DNA of 64,000 nucleotides from contig NZ_FNFX01000005.1 of NCBI RefSeq assembly GCF_900100975.1, forward strand, positions 62,001 to 126,000, given 5' to 3'. This document shows positions 36,799-47,525 of the stretch, piece by piece (position 1 is the stretch's first letter; each line of letters begins with the position of its first letter). Under the pieces are notes generated by a model, which saw nothing but the letters and a program-made list of their open reading frames with translations, had not been told where the DNA came from and did no database searches. The stretch comes from Methylophilus rhizosphaerae (GTDB lineage: Bacteria > Pseudomonadota > Gammaproteobacteria > Burkholderiales > Methylophilaceae). A program made the position numbers and the translations under genes.

Positions 36799-37947
36799 TT
36801 ACTCGCCGATATGCAATTCGCTGCGGGCGACTTTGGCCACATTCAGCACAGCCTGTGCATCCTCACCAATCACGGTGAAGTGTCCCATTTTCCGGCCTTC
36901 GCGTGGCTCATGCTTGCCGTATAAATGCATTTTCAGGTTGCCATGCGCATAGGCTTTATCCCACGCCGGTTCCTGCTGCTTGCCCCTATATAGCCAGCTA
37001 TTGCCCAGGATATTGACCATTACCGCCTTGCTGTGTTGGCGCGGACTACCCAGAACCTGGCCAGTAATGACGCGCACCTGCTGTTCAAACTGGTTAGTGA
37101 CACAGGCATCAATGGTGTAATGGCCGGAGTTGTGCGGGCGCGGCGCAATTTCATTAATCAGCAACTGATTACCAACCACAAAAAACTCCACACCCAATAC
37201 GCCAACATAATCCAGTTTGGTTGCCAGTTTTTTGGCCAGTTCCTGCGCATTGGCTTTAATCACCTCAGTGCAGCGCGCTGGCGCAATACTAACATCCAGA
37301 ATACCGTTCAAATGGCTATTTTCAGCAGTCGGGAAAGCGGCGATATTGCCGTGCACATCCCGCGCCAGCACCACAGACACTTCCAGATCAAGCGGCAACA
37401 TTTTTTCCAGTACGCAGACTTCCTGCCTGAAGTTCTGGAATGCCGCTTTTGCTTCAGCCTGGTTTGCGACTCGCGCCTGCCCTTTGCCATCGTAACCAAA
37501 GCGCGCCACCTTCAGTACCGCCGGATACATATCACCATCCGCAGGCAAGTCAGCCTCGCTGGTGATGGCAACAAATGGCCCCACCGGCAACCCTGCTTCC
37601 TTGAAGAAGGTTTTTTCCTTCACCCTGTGCTGGGCAATTGCAACCGCCTCTGCACTTGGATGCACAATGGTTGATTGTGCCAGGGTTGCCAGCGTTTGAG
37701 CCGGTACGTTTTCAAATTCGGTAGAAATCGCCTGGCAGGTTTCTGCCATGGCTTTCAATGCGGCAACATCGTCATACGCTGCACACAAATGCACGTCAGC
37801 AATCATGCCGGCCGGGCTGTTTTTATCAGGATCGAGCACGGTGACTTTATAGCCCATTTCGTGTGCCGCAATAACAAAGAAGCGGCCCAGCTGGCCGCCA
37901 CCCAACATACCCAGCATCGCTGAAGGTTGAATCACAGAGGGCTTCAT
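36799..37947 (-). CDS. purK: 5-(carboxyamino)imidazole ribonucleotide synthase
   Basis: ATP-grasp enzyme of purine biosynthesis: AIR + ATP + bicarbonate to N5-CAIR. 382 residues. N-terminal [10 protein letters not shown] (about 14-23), ATP-grasp segments [11 protein letters not shown] and [31 protein letters not shown] in two parts. Overlaps purE by 4 bp (ATGA), so the two are translated together. Confidence 0.97.
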   Translation of the reverse strand: MKPSVIQPSAMLGMLGGGQLGRFFVIAAHEMGYKVTVLDPDKNSPAGMIADVHLCAAYDDVAALKAMAETCQAISTEFENVPAQTLATLAQSTIVHPSAEAVAIAQHRVKEKTFFKEAGLPVGPFVAITSEADLPADGDMYPAVLKVARFGYDGKGQARVANQAEAKAAFQNFRQEVCVLEKMLPLDLEVSVVLARDVHGNIAAFPTAENSHLNGILDVSIAPARCTEVIKANAQELAKKLATKLDYVGVLGVEFFVVGNQLLINEIAPRPHNSGHYTIDACVTNQFEQQVRVITGQVLGSPRQHSKAVMVNILGNSWLYRGKQQEPAWDKAYAHGNLKMHLYGKHEPREGRKMGHFTVIGEDAQAVLNVAKVARSELHIGE

Positions 37948-38438
37948 GGCTTTTCACTCAACTCCATTGCGTGTACTTTTTCCGCCTGTTGCTTGCGGAA
38001 AGCAGCCAGTTTTTCTGCCAGCGCGGCATCCTGATTGGCCAGCATGGCCACGGCAAACAGCCCTGCATTGGCTGCACCGGCATCGCCGATGGCAAAGGTA
38101 GCGACCGGGATGCCTTTAGGCATCTGCACGATGGACAATAAGGAATCCTGCCCTTGCAGGTGTTTGGATGGCACAGGCACACCCAGCACCGGCAATGTTG
38201 TTTTTGCAGCGACCATGCCCGGCAAATGCGCGGCACCACCGGCACCGGCAATAATCACCTGGAAACCCTGTGTGGCAGCAGACTCGGCAAACTGGAACAT
38301 CAGGTCTGGCGTACGGTGGGCAGAAACGACAGACGCTTCATACGCCACGCCAAAATCCGCCAGCATTTGCGCGGCATTTTTCATGACCGGCCAGTCGCTG
38401 TCAGAACCCATAATAATGGCTACCAGAGGTTTACTCAT
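37944..38438 (-). CDS. purE: N5-CAIR mutase
   Basis: Class I PurE, 164 residues, converts N5-CAIR to CAIR. Signature GSDSDWPVM near the N-terminus, SAHRTPD (catalytic His) and [14 protein letters not shown]. First gene of purE-purK. Confidence 0.97.
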   Translation of the reverse strand: MSKPLVAIIMGSDSDWPVMKNAAQMLADFGVAYEASVVSAHRTPDLMFQFAESAATQGFQVIIAGAGGAAHLPGMVAAKTTLPVLGVPVPSKHLQGQDSLLSIVQMPKGIPVATFAIGDAGAANAGLFAVAMLANQDAALAEKLAAFRKQQAEKVHAMELSEKP

Positions 38439-38477
38439 ATCACATAACCTTTTTCGTTAAATTGCATCCTTGCGCGC

Positions 38478-39599
38478 TTAAAGCAGCACAAGATTGTCCC
38501 TATGAATCAATTCTTTTTCTTCCGCGTAACCCAGTATGTTTTTAATTTCGCTACTGGGTTTACGCATGATGCGGCGTACTTCACTGGCATGGTAATTGAC
38601 GATACCCCGCGCCCATTCCTTGCCATGGGCATCTACACAGGCCACCACATCACCGCGTTCAAACTGGCCGATGACCTCAACGACACCGATTGGCAGCAGG
38701 CTTTTGCCTTCCTTGCACAGGACATTGACCGCTCCATCATCCAGTACCAGTTTACCGCCCAGGCGCAAGTGATCAGCCAGCCATTGTTTCTTGGCGACGA
38801 TTTTGATTTTCCCGGCCTGCAAATGCGTACCAATCGCCTCGCCCTGGCTTAACCGGCTCAGCACGTCCGGCTCACGGCCAGACGCAATCACGGTATGCGC
38901 GCCACTATTGGCAGCCCGCTTTGCCGCCAGGATCTTGGTCAGCATGCCGCCGGTACCAACCGCACTACCGGCACCGCCCGCCATGGTCTCCAGTTCAGGA
39001 TTGCCGGCAGTTTCAAAATTGATAAAAACAGCGTCTGGATGTTTGCGCGGATCAGCGGAATATAATCCTTGCTGGTCGGTGAGGATAATCAATGCATCCG
39101 CTTCAATCAGGTTCGCGACCAGCGCACCTAATGTATCGTTATCACCGAAGCGGATTTCTTCGGTAACAACCGTATCATTTTCATTAATGATGGGAATGAC
39201 ATTCAGGTCGAGCAGCGTTCGCAGGGTAGTACGTGCATTCAGGTAGCGCTTGCGGTCAGCCAGGTCTTCGTGGGTCAGTAATAATTGCGCGGTGTGCAAG
39301 CCATGCTGTGCAAAACATTGCTCATACATTTGCACCAGGCCCATTTGCCCGACAGCGGCAGCGGCCTGCAACTCGTTAATTTCCACTGGCCGTTTTTTCC
39401 AGCCCAGGCGCTGCATACCTTCAGCCACCGCACCGCTGGAAACCAGCACTACCTGCTTGCCCTGCTTCACCAGCGCACTGATTTGCTGCGCCCAGGCAGC
39501 AATTGCACCCTTATCCAGGCCCTGCCCATTGTTGGTCACCAGGCTGGAACCGACCTTCACAATCAGGATTTTGCTGTCTTGTATAAGGGAAACGCCCAT
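38478..39599 (-). CDS. proB: Glutamate 5-kinase with PUA domain
   Basis: First step of proline synthesis. 373 residues: amino-acid kinase domain (about 1-260; [39 protein letters not shown]) and C-terminal PUA domain (about 280-360). Follows obgE on the same strand (39 bp), a common arrangement after rplU-rpmA-obgE in this group. Confidence 0.97.
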   Translation of the reverse strand: MGVSLIQDSKILIVKVGSSLVTNNGQGLDKGAIAAWAQQISALVKQGKQVVLVSSGAVAEGMQRLGWKKRPVEINELQAAAAVGQMGLVQMYEQCFAQHGLHTAQLLLTHEDLADRKRYLNARTTLRTLLDLNVIPIINENDTVVTEEIRFGDNDTLGALVANLIEADALIILTDQQGLYSADPRKHPDAVFINFETAGNPELETMAGGAGSAVGTGGMLTKILAAKRAANSGAHTVIASGREPDVLSRLSQGEAIGTHLQAGKIKIVAKKQWLADHLRLGGKLVLDDGAVNVLCKEGKSLLPIGVVEVIGQFERGDVVACVDAHGKEWARGIVNYHASEVRRIMRKPSSEIKNILGYAEEKELIHRDNLVLL

Positions 39600-39638
39600 A
39601 ACGAAAAGTGATTATTTTGTTGTTTATTCTATCGAGGG

Positions 39639-40733
<1,095 letters not shown>

Positions 40734-40846
40734 TTACTCTTTGCCGTACTGATGTGTACTGTCTGCATCTCTGCGCGCAAAAAACAAGCAGGCTAACTTC
40801 GTACGCTAATTTTTCTTTAGGTATGAGTAATTGCGAACTATAAAGT

Positions 40847-40874
40847 AAAAAGCCCCGTCAAGCGACAGGGCTTT
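40847..40874 (-). terminator. Terminator after rpmA
   Basis: 12-bp stem with one mismatch (AAAAGCCCCGTC / GACAGGGCTTTT), loop AAGC, 16 bp past the rpmA stop on the minus strand. The run towards obgE would need read-through or a separate promoter in 40692-40846. Confidence 0.8.
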
Positions 40875-40890
40875 TTTCATAAAAGTGCGA

Positions 40891-41148
40891 TTAAATCGCT
40901 TCGATGCTCACAGTGTGGCGTTTCAATGCGCCTTTAACAGCAAATTTCACTTTGCCTTCCACCAGTGCATACAAGGTGTGGTCTTTGCCCATACCAACGT
41001 TCTCACCCGCGTGCATCTTAGTGCCACGTTGACGTACGATGATGCTGCCAGCGTTTACCACTGTTTCGCCGAAGGCTTTTACACCCAGACGTTTGGCTTG
41101 TGAGTCGCGACCGTTACGGGAACTACCGCCTGCTTTTTTGTGTGCCAT
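40891..41148 (-). CDS. rpmA: 50S ribosomal protein L27
   Basis: 85 residues. Starts [20 protein letters not shown] in the classic way with no cleaved N-terminal extension; [20 protein letters not shown] and [11 protein letters not shown] follow. Sits near the peptidyl-transferase centre. Follows rplU by 47 bp. Confidence 0.98.
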   Translation of the reverse strand: MAHKKAGGSSRNGRDSQAKRLGVKAFGETVVNAGSIIVRQRGTKMHAGENVGMGKDHTLYALVEGKVKFAVKGALKRHTVSIEAI

Positions 41149-41195
41149 GTTTGATTCCTTATTCTAGCAATCTGCTCTACTCAAGCAGAACGTGC

Positions 41196-41510
41196 TTATT
41201 TTGCTGAAATAGTGTCGATTTGAATTTCTGTGTAGCTCTGACGATGACCTTGAGTCTTGCGATAGTGCTTACGACGGCGCATTTTGAAGATCATCACTTT
41301 GTCGCCACGGCCATGTGATACCACAGTGGCATTCACTTTAGCACCGGCTACCAAAGGTGCACCAATCGTGGTTGATTCACCGTCAGCAATCAACAACACT
41401 TTGTCGATCACTACTGTGGAACCCACGTCGCCAGTCAATTTCTCAACTTTTACTTTGTCACCAGCGGCTACTTTGTACTGTTTGCCACCTGTTTTAATCA
41501 CTGCGTACAT
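41196..41510 (-). CDS. rplU: 50S ribosomal protein L21
   Basis: 104 residues. [14 protein letters not shown] start and [16 protein letters not shown] signature of L21, which binds 23S rRNA. First gene of rplU-rpmA. Confidence 0.98.
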   Translation of the reverse strand: MYAVIKTGGKQYKVAAGDKVKVEKLTGDVGSTVVIDKVLLIADGESTTIGAPLVAGAKVNATVVSHGRGDKVMIFKMRRRKHYRKTQGHRQSYTEIQIDTISAK

Positions 41511-41625
41511 AATAATGCCTTAAACATCACCTTTTAAAGAACCCGCAATTATACGCAATTTATCCAACAATGCAAATACATTTGCGCATGTTTTTGCGCG
41601 GTGGGCAGTCGGCATTTTACCACGG

Positions 41626-41973
41626 TCAAACCGCTACTGGGACGGATGCTGAATGCAGCCGGAAAGGCCTGATACTACCCCTGGTATACCAGGCATAAAT
41701 CCTCAGCATTGCATCCAGCAACGCTTCCGCCAGCAAAGATAAATCCCCTGTCGGCGCCTGGTAGTTCGTCACACGGTAAATCGGCTGAATTTCAGGATTA
41801 TTCAGGGAGCTTAATGGCTGGAGAATGACCTGGGCAATTTCCCGCTCAGCCTGCATGACATGCAGGCTGAACATCCCGCTGATGGACAATTGCATCACCT
41901 GCCCGTCATTGAGCCGCAACCGGTACTGTTTTTTGTTTAACTGTTCAATGTCACTAATTGCCAGGAGGGTCAT
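41626..41973 (-). CDS. Uncharacterised small protein
   Basis: 115 residues from the ATG; a TTG 9 nt upstream with a close GAGG is an alternative. I recognise no family. It looks folded: beta-rich start (YRLRLNDGQVMQLSISGMFSLHVM), a helix (LSLLAEALLDAMLRIYAWY) and a basic end. No signal or membrane segment. Divergent from the MocR gene at 42091, which often controls a divergent neighbour, so the two may be linked. Confidence 0.5.
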   Translation of the reverse strand: MTLLAISDIEQLNKKQYRLRLNDGQVMQLSISGMFSLHVMQAEREIAQVILQPLSSLNNPEIQPIYRVTNYQAPTGDLSLLAEALLDAMLRIYAWYTRGSIRPFRLHSASVPVAV

Positions 41974-42090
41974 GACAGACAATAACCTCAGAATGAAAAA
42001 CGCTATCCTAAATGAGCTGCCGCTTGCAAAACAGATCCAGTTTGGATTTAATTTACCATATCAGTGATTGAACCTAATGGATGGAGCAAG

Positions 42091-43509
42091 GTGAAAAAGT
42101 ACGAAGTCATTGCCGAAGAAATGGCCGCCGCTATCCGGCAAGGCCTGCTCAAGCGTGGTGACAAACTCCCCTCCATCCGCCAGGTACAGGCATTGAAACA
42201 GGTGAATGCGTCCACCGTTTTCCAGGCCTATTATTTACTGGAAGCACGCGGCTTACTGGTCGCCCGCCCGCGCTCCGGCTACTACGTGGCAGGCAATCTG
42301 CACGCAGAACGCTCACTAGCGCCAGGCGGCATGCCACCTGCCGGGCTGCCCACCATGTTACAGGTCAGTGACCTGGTGTTTACCCTGCTGGATCGCATCA
42401 AAGATCCGCAACATGTCCCTTTCGGCTCGGCCTTCCCCAGCCCCCGGCACTTTCCCTTGGCAAAACTGGCGGACCATATGGCAAGCGCAGTACGCCGTAT
42501 ACACCCTTCTGATACGGTCAGCGATATCGGCCAGGGAGACAATGCACTCAGGCGCCAGATCGCTCTGCGTTATCAGCTGGATGGCACACACACGGACGCG
42601 TCAGACATCGTCGTGACCAACGGTGCACTGGAAGCACTGAACCTCAGTCTGGCGGCAGTGACCCAGCCCGGCGACAGCGTCATTATCGAATCACCGAGCT
42701 TTTATGCTGCGCTACAAGCTATTGAGCGCATGGGATTGCGCGCGATTGAAGTACCCAGCCATCCGGAATATGGCATTGATTTGATGGCACTTGAGCAGGC
42801 GATTATCCAGCACCAGCCCAAGGCCTGCTGGCTGATGACCAACTTCCAGAATCCGACCGGCAGCCTGATGCCGGAAGACAAAAAACAGGCATTGGTCGCA
42901 TTGATTACACGCTACCAGTTACCGTTGATTGAAGATGATGTCTATCGCGAATTGTATTTTGGCAAACAGCGCCCATTACCGGCAAAAACCTGGGATAGCG
43001 AAGGCTGGGTCATGCATTGCAGCTCGTTTTCCAAGACACTGGCACCGGGTTACCGTGTCGGCTGGGTCTCCGCCGGCAGGTTTACCAGCCAGATCACGCG
43101 CCTGAAAATCTCCACCACGCTGGCAACCTCCATTCCGGCCCAGCACGCCCTGGCCAGCTACCTGGCCAAAGGCGGTTATGACAAACACCTGCGCCAGCTC
43201 AGGCACCAGCTGATGTTGCAGCAATTGCAGTTTTCGCAGGCTATTTACCAGCACTTTCCCGAACAGGTGCGATTTAACCTGCCTCAAGGTGGTTATTTCT
43301 TCTGGATGCAACTGCCGCAACATATTGATAGCCTGCAATTGTTCCAGCAGGCAATCGCGCACAACATCAGCCTGGCACCTGGCCATATGTTCTCGTCACA
43401 ACAGCAATACGCCAATTTTATCCGCCTGAATTACGGCCATCCACTGGATACGCATAGTCTGCAGGCAATTCAGGCACTGGGCACACTGATGAAGCAGGTA
43501 TCAAACTGA
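42091..43509 (+). CDS. MocR-type PLP-dependent transcriptional regulator (intact PLP lysine)
   Basis: 472 residues from the GTG behind GGAG; a GTG 27 nt upstream is also in frame. GntR winged helix (about 1-70; KLPSIRQVQALKQVNASTVFQ) and aminotransferase-like domain (about 105-465). The PLP site is complete: Schiff-base Lys about 315 in SSFSKTLAPGYRVGW, TNFQNPTGSLMP and IEDDVYRELYF. It should bind PLP, unlike the MocR-type protein at 1144. Ligand and target are unknown; it is followed by ccoG after 90 bp and is divergent from the small protein at 41626. Confidence 0.9.
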   Translation: MKKYEVIAEEMAAAIRQGLLKRGDKLPSIRQVQALKQVNASTVFQAYYLLEARGLLVARPRSGYYVAGNLHAERSLAPGGMPPAGLPTMLQVSDLVFTLLDRIKDPQHVPFGSAFPSPRHFPLAKLADHMASAVRRIHPSDTVSDIGQGDNALRRQIALRYQLDGTHTDASDIVVTNGALEALNLSLAAVTQPGDSVIIESPSFYAALQAIERMGLRAIEVPSHPEYGIDLMALEQAIIQHQPKACWLMTNFQNPTGSLMPEDKKQALVALITRYQLPLIEDDVYRELYFGKQRPLPAKTWDSEGWVMHCSSFSKTLAPGYRVGWVSAGRFTSQITRLKISTTLATSIPAQHALASYLAKGGYDKHLRQLRHQLMLQQLQFSQAIYQHFPEQVRFNLPQGGYFFWMQLPQHIDSLQLFQQAIAHNISLAPGHMFSSQQQYANFIRLNYGHPLDTHSLQAIQALGTLMKQVSN

Positions 43510-43599
43510 TATGGTTTTTTAACTACAAACTGCATCTGTTTCACTCGAAATAATCAGCTTACACTGCGCTCGTCCTGATTCATCCTGTCGAGTGTTTGC

Positions 43600-45009
43600 A
43601 TGCAAGTTTCCCGTAACAAACCCGTGATTCCAATCGTGGCTGCGCCTGCCACGGAACAGACCCTTTCGCTCTACCAGAAAACACCCAAAGTCTACCCGCG
43701 CTCGGTCAGCGGCTATTTCAAAAACTGGCGCTGGCTGATGATCTGGCTGACGCAAATTGTCTTTTATGGCCTGCCGTGGCTGCAATATGGGGAGCGGCAA
43801 GCCTTCCTGATGGATATCAACGCCCAGCGCTTTTACCTGTTCGGCATGGTGATTTTCCCGCAGGACCTGTTTTACCTGGCACTACTGCTGATTGTTTGTG
43901 CACTGGGATTATTTTTATTTACGGCCGTGGCCGGCCGGCTCTGGTGCGGATTCTCCTGCCCGCAATCCGTGTATACCGAGATCTTCTTATGGATGGAGCG
44001 CCGTATTGAAGGCGACCGCCTGGCCAGACAAAAACTGGATACCCAGCCATGGAACCTGGGGAAGGCGGCTATCAAGCTCAGCAAGCACAGTGCCTGGCTG
44101 GGTTTTGCCATGATCACCGGCCTGACTTTTGTTGGCTACTTCACGCCCATACGCGAACTCATGCCAGCCACATGGCGACTTCAACTCAGCGGCTGGGAGT
44201 GGTTCTGGTTCGGCTTTTACAGCCTGGCCACGTATGGCAATGCCGGCTTCCTGCGTGAGCAGGTCTGCAAACATATGTGCCCTTACGCACGCTTCCAGAG
44301 TGCGATGTTTGATAATCACACGCTGATTGTGGCGTATGACAGTGCACGCGGCGAACCACGTGGTGGCCGCAGCAAAAACCAGGACTACCAGGCGCAAGGA
44401 CTGGGCGCATGCATAGATTGCAGTATCTGCGTGCAGGTATGTCCGGTGGGCATTGATATCCGCAATGGCCTGCAATACGAGTGCATCAGTTGCGGCCTGT
44501 GTATTGATGCCTGTGATGAGGTGATGGACAAAATGCAGTATCCCCGCGGGCTGATCCGCTTTTCAGCCGCAGGCGGCGGCAGTGTACATGGTGTGGTACA
44601 GCATCTATTGCGCCCACGCGTCTTGATTTACAGCGGCCTGTTTGCACTGATATTCGGCTGGCTGGCCTACAGTATGCTGCACAAACCTGATTTTAAAGTC
44701 GACATTATGCGTGACCGCAATATCATGTATAGGGAAGCCAGCGAAGGTATAGAGAACCTGTACCAGTTACACCTGATCAATGCCACCGAACAACCCCAAC
44801 ATTACAGTATCCAGGCTTATGGTTTGCCGGGCATCAAGGTAGAAAGTGAACGGTCACTCACGGTCGGCGCTACTGAAGAAGCCTTATTACCGCTAAGTCT
44901 GTCTGCCCCTTACCCGGACAGGAAAGGCAGCCAGCGCATCATGATTGAAGTCACTGCACAACCGTCAGGTGAAACGGTTTCCACCAACAGTACATTTTAT
45001 ACGCCCTGA
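43600..45009 (+). CDS. ccoG: Cytochrome c oxidase accessory protein CcoG (FixG/RdxA)
   Basis: Membrane ferredoxin-like protein needed for copper reduction and assembly of cbb3-type oxidase. 469 residues: several N-terminal membrane helices (about 48-70, 85-110, 165-185, 200-220), two 4Fe-4S clusters in CIDCSICVQVCPVGIDI and CISCGLCIDACDEVM, a further helix near 345 and a C-terminal Ig-like periplasmic domain. No cbb3 structural genes are in the window. Its copper role links it to the cluster at 19-26 kb. Confidence 0.96.
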   Translation: MQVSRNKPVIPIVAAPATEQTLSLYQKTPKVYPRSVSGYFKNWRWLMIWLTQIVFYGLPWLQYGERQAFLMDINAQRFYLFGMVIFPQDLFYLALLLIVCALGLFLFTAVAGRLWCGFSCPQSVYTEIFLWMERRIEGDRLARQKLDTQPWNLGKAAIKLSKHSAWLGFAMITGLTFVGYFTPIRELMPATWRLQLSGWEWFWFGFYSLATYGNAGFLREQVCKHMCPYARFQSAMFDNHTLIVAYDSARGEPRGGRSKNQDYQAQGLGACIDCSICVQVCPVGIDIRNGLQYECISCGLCIDACDEVMDKMQYPRGLIRFSAAGGGSVHGVVQHLLRPRVLIYSGLFALIFGWLAYSMLHKPDFKVDIMRDRNIMYREASEGIENLYQLHLINATEQPQHYSIQAYGLPGIKVESERSLTVGATEEALLPLSLSAPYPDRKGSQRIMIEVTAQPSGETVSTNSTFYTP

Positions 45010-45050
45010 TTTTTTGCCCCTTGACCCGTGCCCGCTGGACTGGCAAGCGC

Positions 45051-46448
45051 TTAAAACCGCACCTCAGCCAGATTCAGTACACGGGTCTTTTTTTGCGGCA
45101 GGATTTTCAGCAATAACTTATATGTTTCCAGCGCAAACTTGTGCGTGGCAGTCTGTGCAAGCAAGACCTGCATACTTTCATCACTGTCTGCGGTTCCAAG
45201 GTAAGTCCAGTACTCAAACACATGAATCTGGCGCAGATCATTATCCAGGTTATATTCTTCAATGCCAATCTTGCCCGCATACGGCCAGGGCCTGAGTTTA
45301 TGCGCCATCATGGCCTGTTGCAGGCGCAATGTATGCATAACCGTACTTTCCTGGCCACAACACACGCCTTTACAACGCCTCAGCGGATAAGCCTGGCAAG
45401 CACCTGGGCGTCCGGGCTCCAGGCCTAATTCCTTCAGGCACAATTGATTCAGTTCTGCGATTTTACGCAACGCCTCAGTGGCCTGCCGCTTGCTTTTGAA
45501 CATGCCAAACAGGTGCTCGGTACGGGCAGAATCTATTTCATCCAGATCGAGCAGGTGCACATTCGGTTGCGCCTGTGAGTCAATTTGCCAGCTATACAGT
45601 GGCTGTGCATATCTCTTTTGCCGCTGATACACAGGCTGGTGTGTTTTTAACAGGCGAGACTCCAGCAGCACCGCGCTCAACTCGCCAGCCACCGGTATCC
45701 ATTCAAACCGCTTTATTTCCTGCGCCATGCGCTTCTCTTGTGCAGACGCTTCGCGGCCAAAATGAGAGAACACCCGTGCACGCACATTGATGGCTTTACC
45801 GATATAGAGCCGCTGATCATTCTCGCCACAGAACCAATAGACACCAGGTGCTTCCGGTAACTCTCCGACCAGACTGGCATCGACATGGCCAGGCAAGACT
45901 GGCGCGGACATCAGCTTTTCGGCTGCCGCCTGCACGGCCGCTTCACCCAGCTCCCGCCTGGCATCCGCCAGCATGATCAACACGGCCTCGACATCGCCCA
46001 TGGCGCGATGCCGCGCCAGACCTTCGATATGATGCCGCGCGACAATGGCATCAATGCCATGGCTGAAATGCTGCGGATACAGCAAACGCGACAGTTTGAC
46101 CGTGCACAATACTTTTTGCTGCAAGGTAATACCCATGCGCTTGAGTTCCGCTTTCAGGAAACCATGGTCAAACCGGACATTATGCGCGGCCAGTACCGTA
46201 CCATCCAGGAAAGCCAGCAACTGCCCTGCCACGTCGGCAAACGACGGCGCATGCTGCACCATGGCATCATCAATGCCGGTCAGCGATTGGATAAACGCCG
46301 GAATAGGCATGCCTGGATTGACCAGTGTTTGCCAGCGCGCCGTTTCCACGCCATGGTCAAAACGCACCAGTGCGATCTCGGTAATGCGGTCTTTTAACGG
46401 GGAGGTACCGGTGGTTTCAAGATCAAGAAAAGTGACGGAAGGCAGCAT
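45051..46448 (-). CDS. DnaQ-like 3'-5' exonuclease fused to GIY-YIG nuclease
   Basis: 465 residues. N-terminal DEDDh exonuclease (about 1-175): FLDLETTGTSP, AHNVRFDHGFL and H-x4-D in HRAMGD. GIY-YIG domain (about 205-290): GVYWFCGENDQRLYIGKAINVRAR, in two parts, as in UvrC and Cho. The C-terminal part has a Cys group (ACQAYPLRRCKGVCCGQ, about 358-374), resembling the UvrC/Cho RCKGVC region. Such fusions are known in proteobacteria and probably work in repair. Convergent with ccoG. Confidence 0.9.
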   Translation of the reverse strand: MLPSVTFLDLETTGTSPLKDRITEIALVRFDHGVETARWQTLVNPGMPIPAFIQSLTGIDDAMVQHAPSFADVAGQLLAFLDGTVLAAHNVRFDHGFLKAELKRMGITLQQKVLCTVKLSRLLYPQHFSHGIDAIVARHHIEGLARHRAMGDVEAVLIMLADARRELGEAAVQAAAEKLMSAPVLPGHVDASLVGELPEAPGVYWFCGENDQRLYIGKAINVRARVFSHFGREASAQEKRMAQEIKRFEWIPVAGELSAVLLESRLLKTHQPVYQRQKRYAQPLYSWQIDSQAQPNVHLLDLDEIDSARTEHLFGMFKSKRQATEALRKIAELNQLCLKELGLEPGRPGACQAYPLRRCKGVCCGQESTVMHTLRLQQAMMAHKLRPWPYAGKIGIEEYNLDNDLRQIHVFEYWTYLGTADSDESMQVLLAQTATHKFALETYKLLLKILPQKKTRVLNLAEVRF

Positions 46449-46549
46449 AGGTCAGGAGTGGTTTCACTGCGGTAAATCAGGACGTGCTTTATTCTATCGC
46501 ACTTTCTGCGCAAATCCTGCGTGCTCAGTAATTCACCACCCAAAAGAAA

Positions 46550-46577
46550 AAGCCTGTGCGATGGCATGCACAGGCTT
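46550..46577 (-). terminator. Terminator of the Fur-box small-protein operon
   Basis: 10-bp stem (AAGCCTGTGC / GCACAGGCTT), 8-nt loop, T-rich on the minus strand; 27 bp after the last small gene. Confidence 0.8.
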
Positions 46578-46603
46578 GTGATTACGTCTCAGCCATTCTT
46601 CAA

Positions 46604-46843
46604 TCAGACATTTTTCAACTGGCGCATAAATGCATCAAACGATCCCCTGCTGGCCTGCAAGGCATGCAGTTTGCTGACCGACTCGGACAAGGAATCGCTC
46701 ATAATCTCCAGCGCATCTTCGTCCAGGCGCAAACTCATGGCACCCATTTCCAACTCCACCGTGCCATGCGTTTCGCAATAATGCACGCGGAAACCGGCCT
46801 GGCCTGATAACAAAATTTTTTTACACATGGCATGCTCACTCAT
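46604..46843 (-). CDS. Unrecognised small protein 3 of the Fur-box operon (paralogue of protein 1)
   Basis: 79 residues from the ATG that overlaps the previous stop by 8 bp (ATGAGTGA), so translation is coupled; an upstream in-frame ATG at 46900 is unlikely. Aligned without gaps to protein 1 over 52 residues I count 13 identities, including G, VxY, VELEMG/VEVEVG and the D..M..L helix. Two Cys (in AMCKK and HYCETHG). No signal or membrane segment. Not a family I know. Confidence 0.6.
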   Translation of the reverse strand: MSEHAMCKKILLSGQAGFRVHYCETHGTVELEMGAMSLRLDEDALEIMSDSLSESVSKLHALQASRGSFDAFMRQLKNV

Positions 46844-47132
46844 GATTGGTTGATCCACTGATTGACATCGTTGACTGGCACTTTCCTTGTTCGTGCTCAT
46901 TCACCAGCAAAGTCCACTGCACGCACATGCGGCGGGAAACACGGCAAATCAGTTCCGAATCCGCATACTCTGGTGCCGTTAATATTTCTGCCAGGCGCAA
47001 GGCCTGCTTGGCCAGGTCATAAGTCGGCTTCTTGATATACAACGTTGCGATGTACAGCAAGGAAGCCATCACGGACTCCGCATCCGGTAACGACGGATCG
47101 TAGTACGTGGTATTGAGATTCATTGCATGCAT
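46836..47132 (-). CDS. Unrecognised small protein 2 of the Fur-box operon
   Basis: 98 residues with an AAAGGT ribosome site. Helical; ASLLYIATLYIKKPTYDLAKQALRLAEILTAPEYADSELICRVSRRMCVQWTLLVNEH read in parts resembles a tetratricopeptide-like or small chaperone fold such as type III secretion accessory proteins, but this is only a fold impression. No signal peptide. 10 bp after protein 1. Confidence 0.6.
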   Translation of the reverse strand: MHAMNLNTTYYDPSLPDAESVMASLLYIATLYIKKPTYDLAKQALRLAEILTAPEYADSELICRVSRRMCVQWTLLVNEHEQGKCQSTMSISGSTNHE

Positions 47133-47142
47133 GGCTTACCTT

Positions 47143-47352
47143 TCAAATACTCATTTCAATCTCGGTCTGCATCACGATTCTGGCGGCAGCCTTGCGCAAC
47201 ATTTCATTCATCACGATAAAGCTGTCCGCCTCGAATTTGAGCGTGGTGCCGCCCACTTCGACTTCCACCATGTCTGAAGATTTATGATAGAGCACTTTGC
47301 AAGCTGTGTTGCCTGCCAGCATGGTTTTGCCTACGACAGTTTGACGCCTCAT
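47143..47352 (-). CDS. Unrecognised small protein 1 of the Fur-box operon
   Basis: 69 residues. Very strong ribosome site AAGGAGG six bases before ATG, which implies high translation. Content: GKTMLAGNTACKVLYHKSS, VEVEVGGTTLKFEADSFIVMNEML, a beta sheet then a helix. One Cys. Paralogous to protein 3. A Fur box overlaps its promoter. Function unknown; iron-starvation expression is inferred. Confidence 0.65.
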   Translation of the reverse strand: MRRQTVVGKTMLAGNTACKVLYHKSSDMVEVEVGGTTLKFEADSFIVMNEMLRKAAARIVMQTEIEMSI

Positions 47353-47382
47353 CACTCACCTCCTTGGGGTTACACGTTAATT

Positions 47383-47413
47383 AAATGATAATGATTATCA
47401 TTTATAAAGTCAA
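47383..47413 (-). promoter_or_regulatory. Fur box overlapping a sigma-70 promoter
   Basis: The 21 bases 47383-47403 form a palindrome with only the central base unpaired; its core GATAAT-GATTATC closely follows the Fur consensus. On the minus strand TTGACT (47413-47408), 17-bp spacer and TATCAT (47390-47385) make a good promoter, with the box covering spacer and -10. This is the standard repressor layout for Fe-Fur and leads into protein 1. Confidence 0.85.
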
Positions 47414-47525
47414 GTAATATTTGGAAGGTGCGATACTCGAGAAGACGACGCGGATTACCAGTCAATGCTGATGCATACATGATGACCAGGAAAAAAGAGG
47501 AAAATTCCTGGTGGGAATAAAGGAG

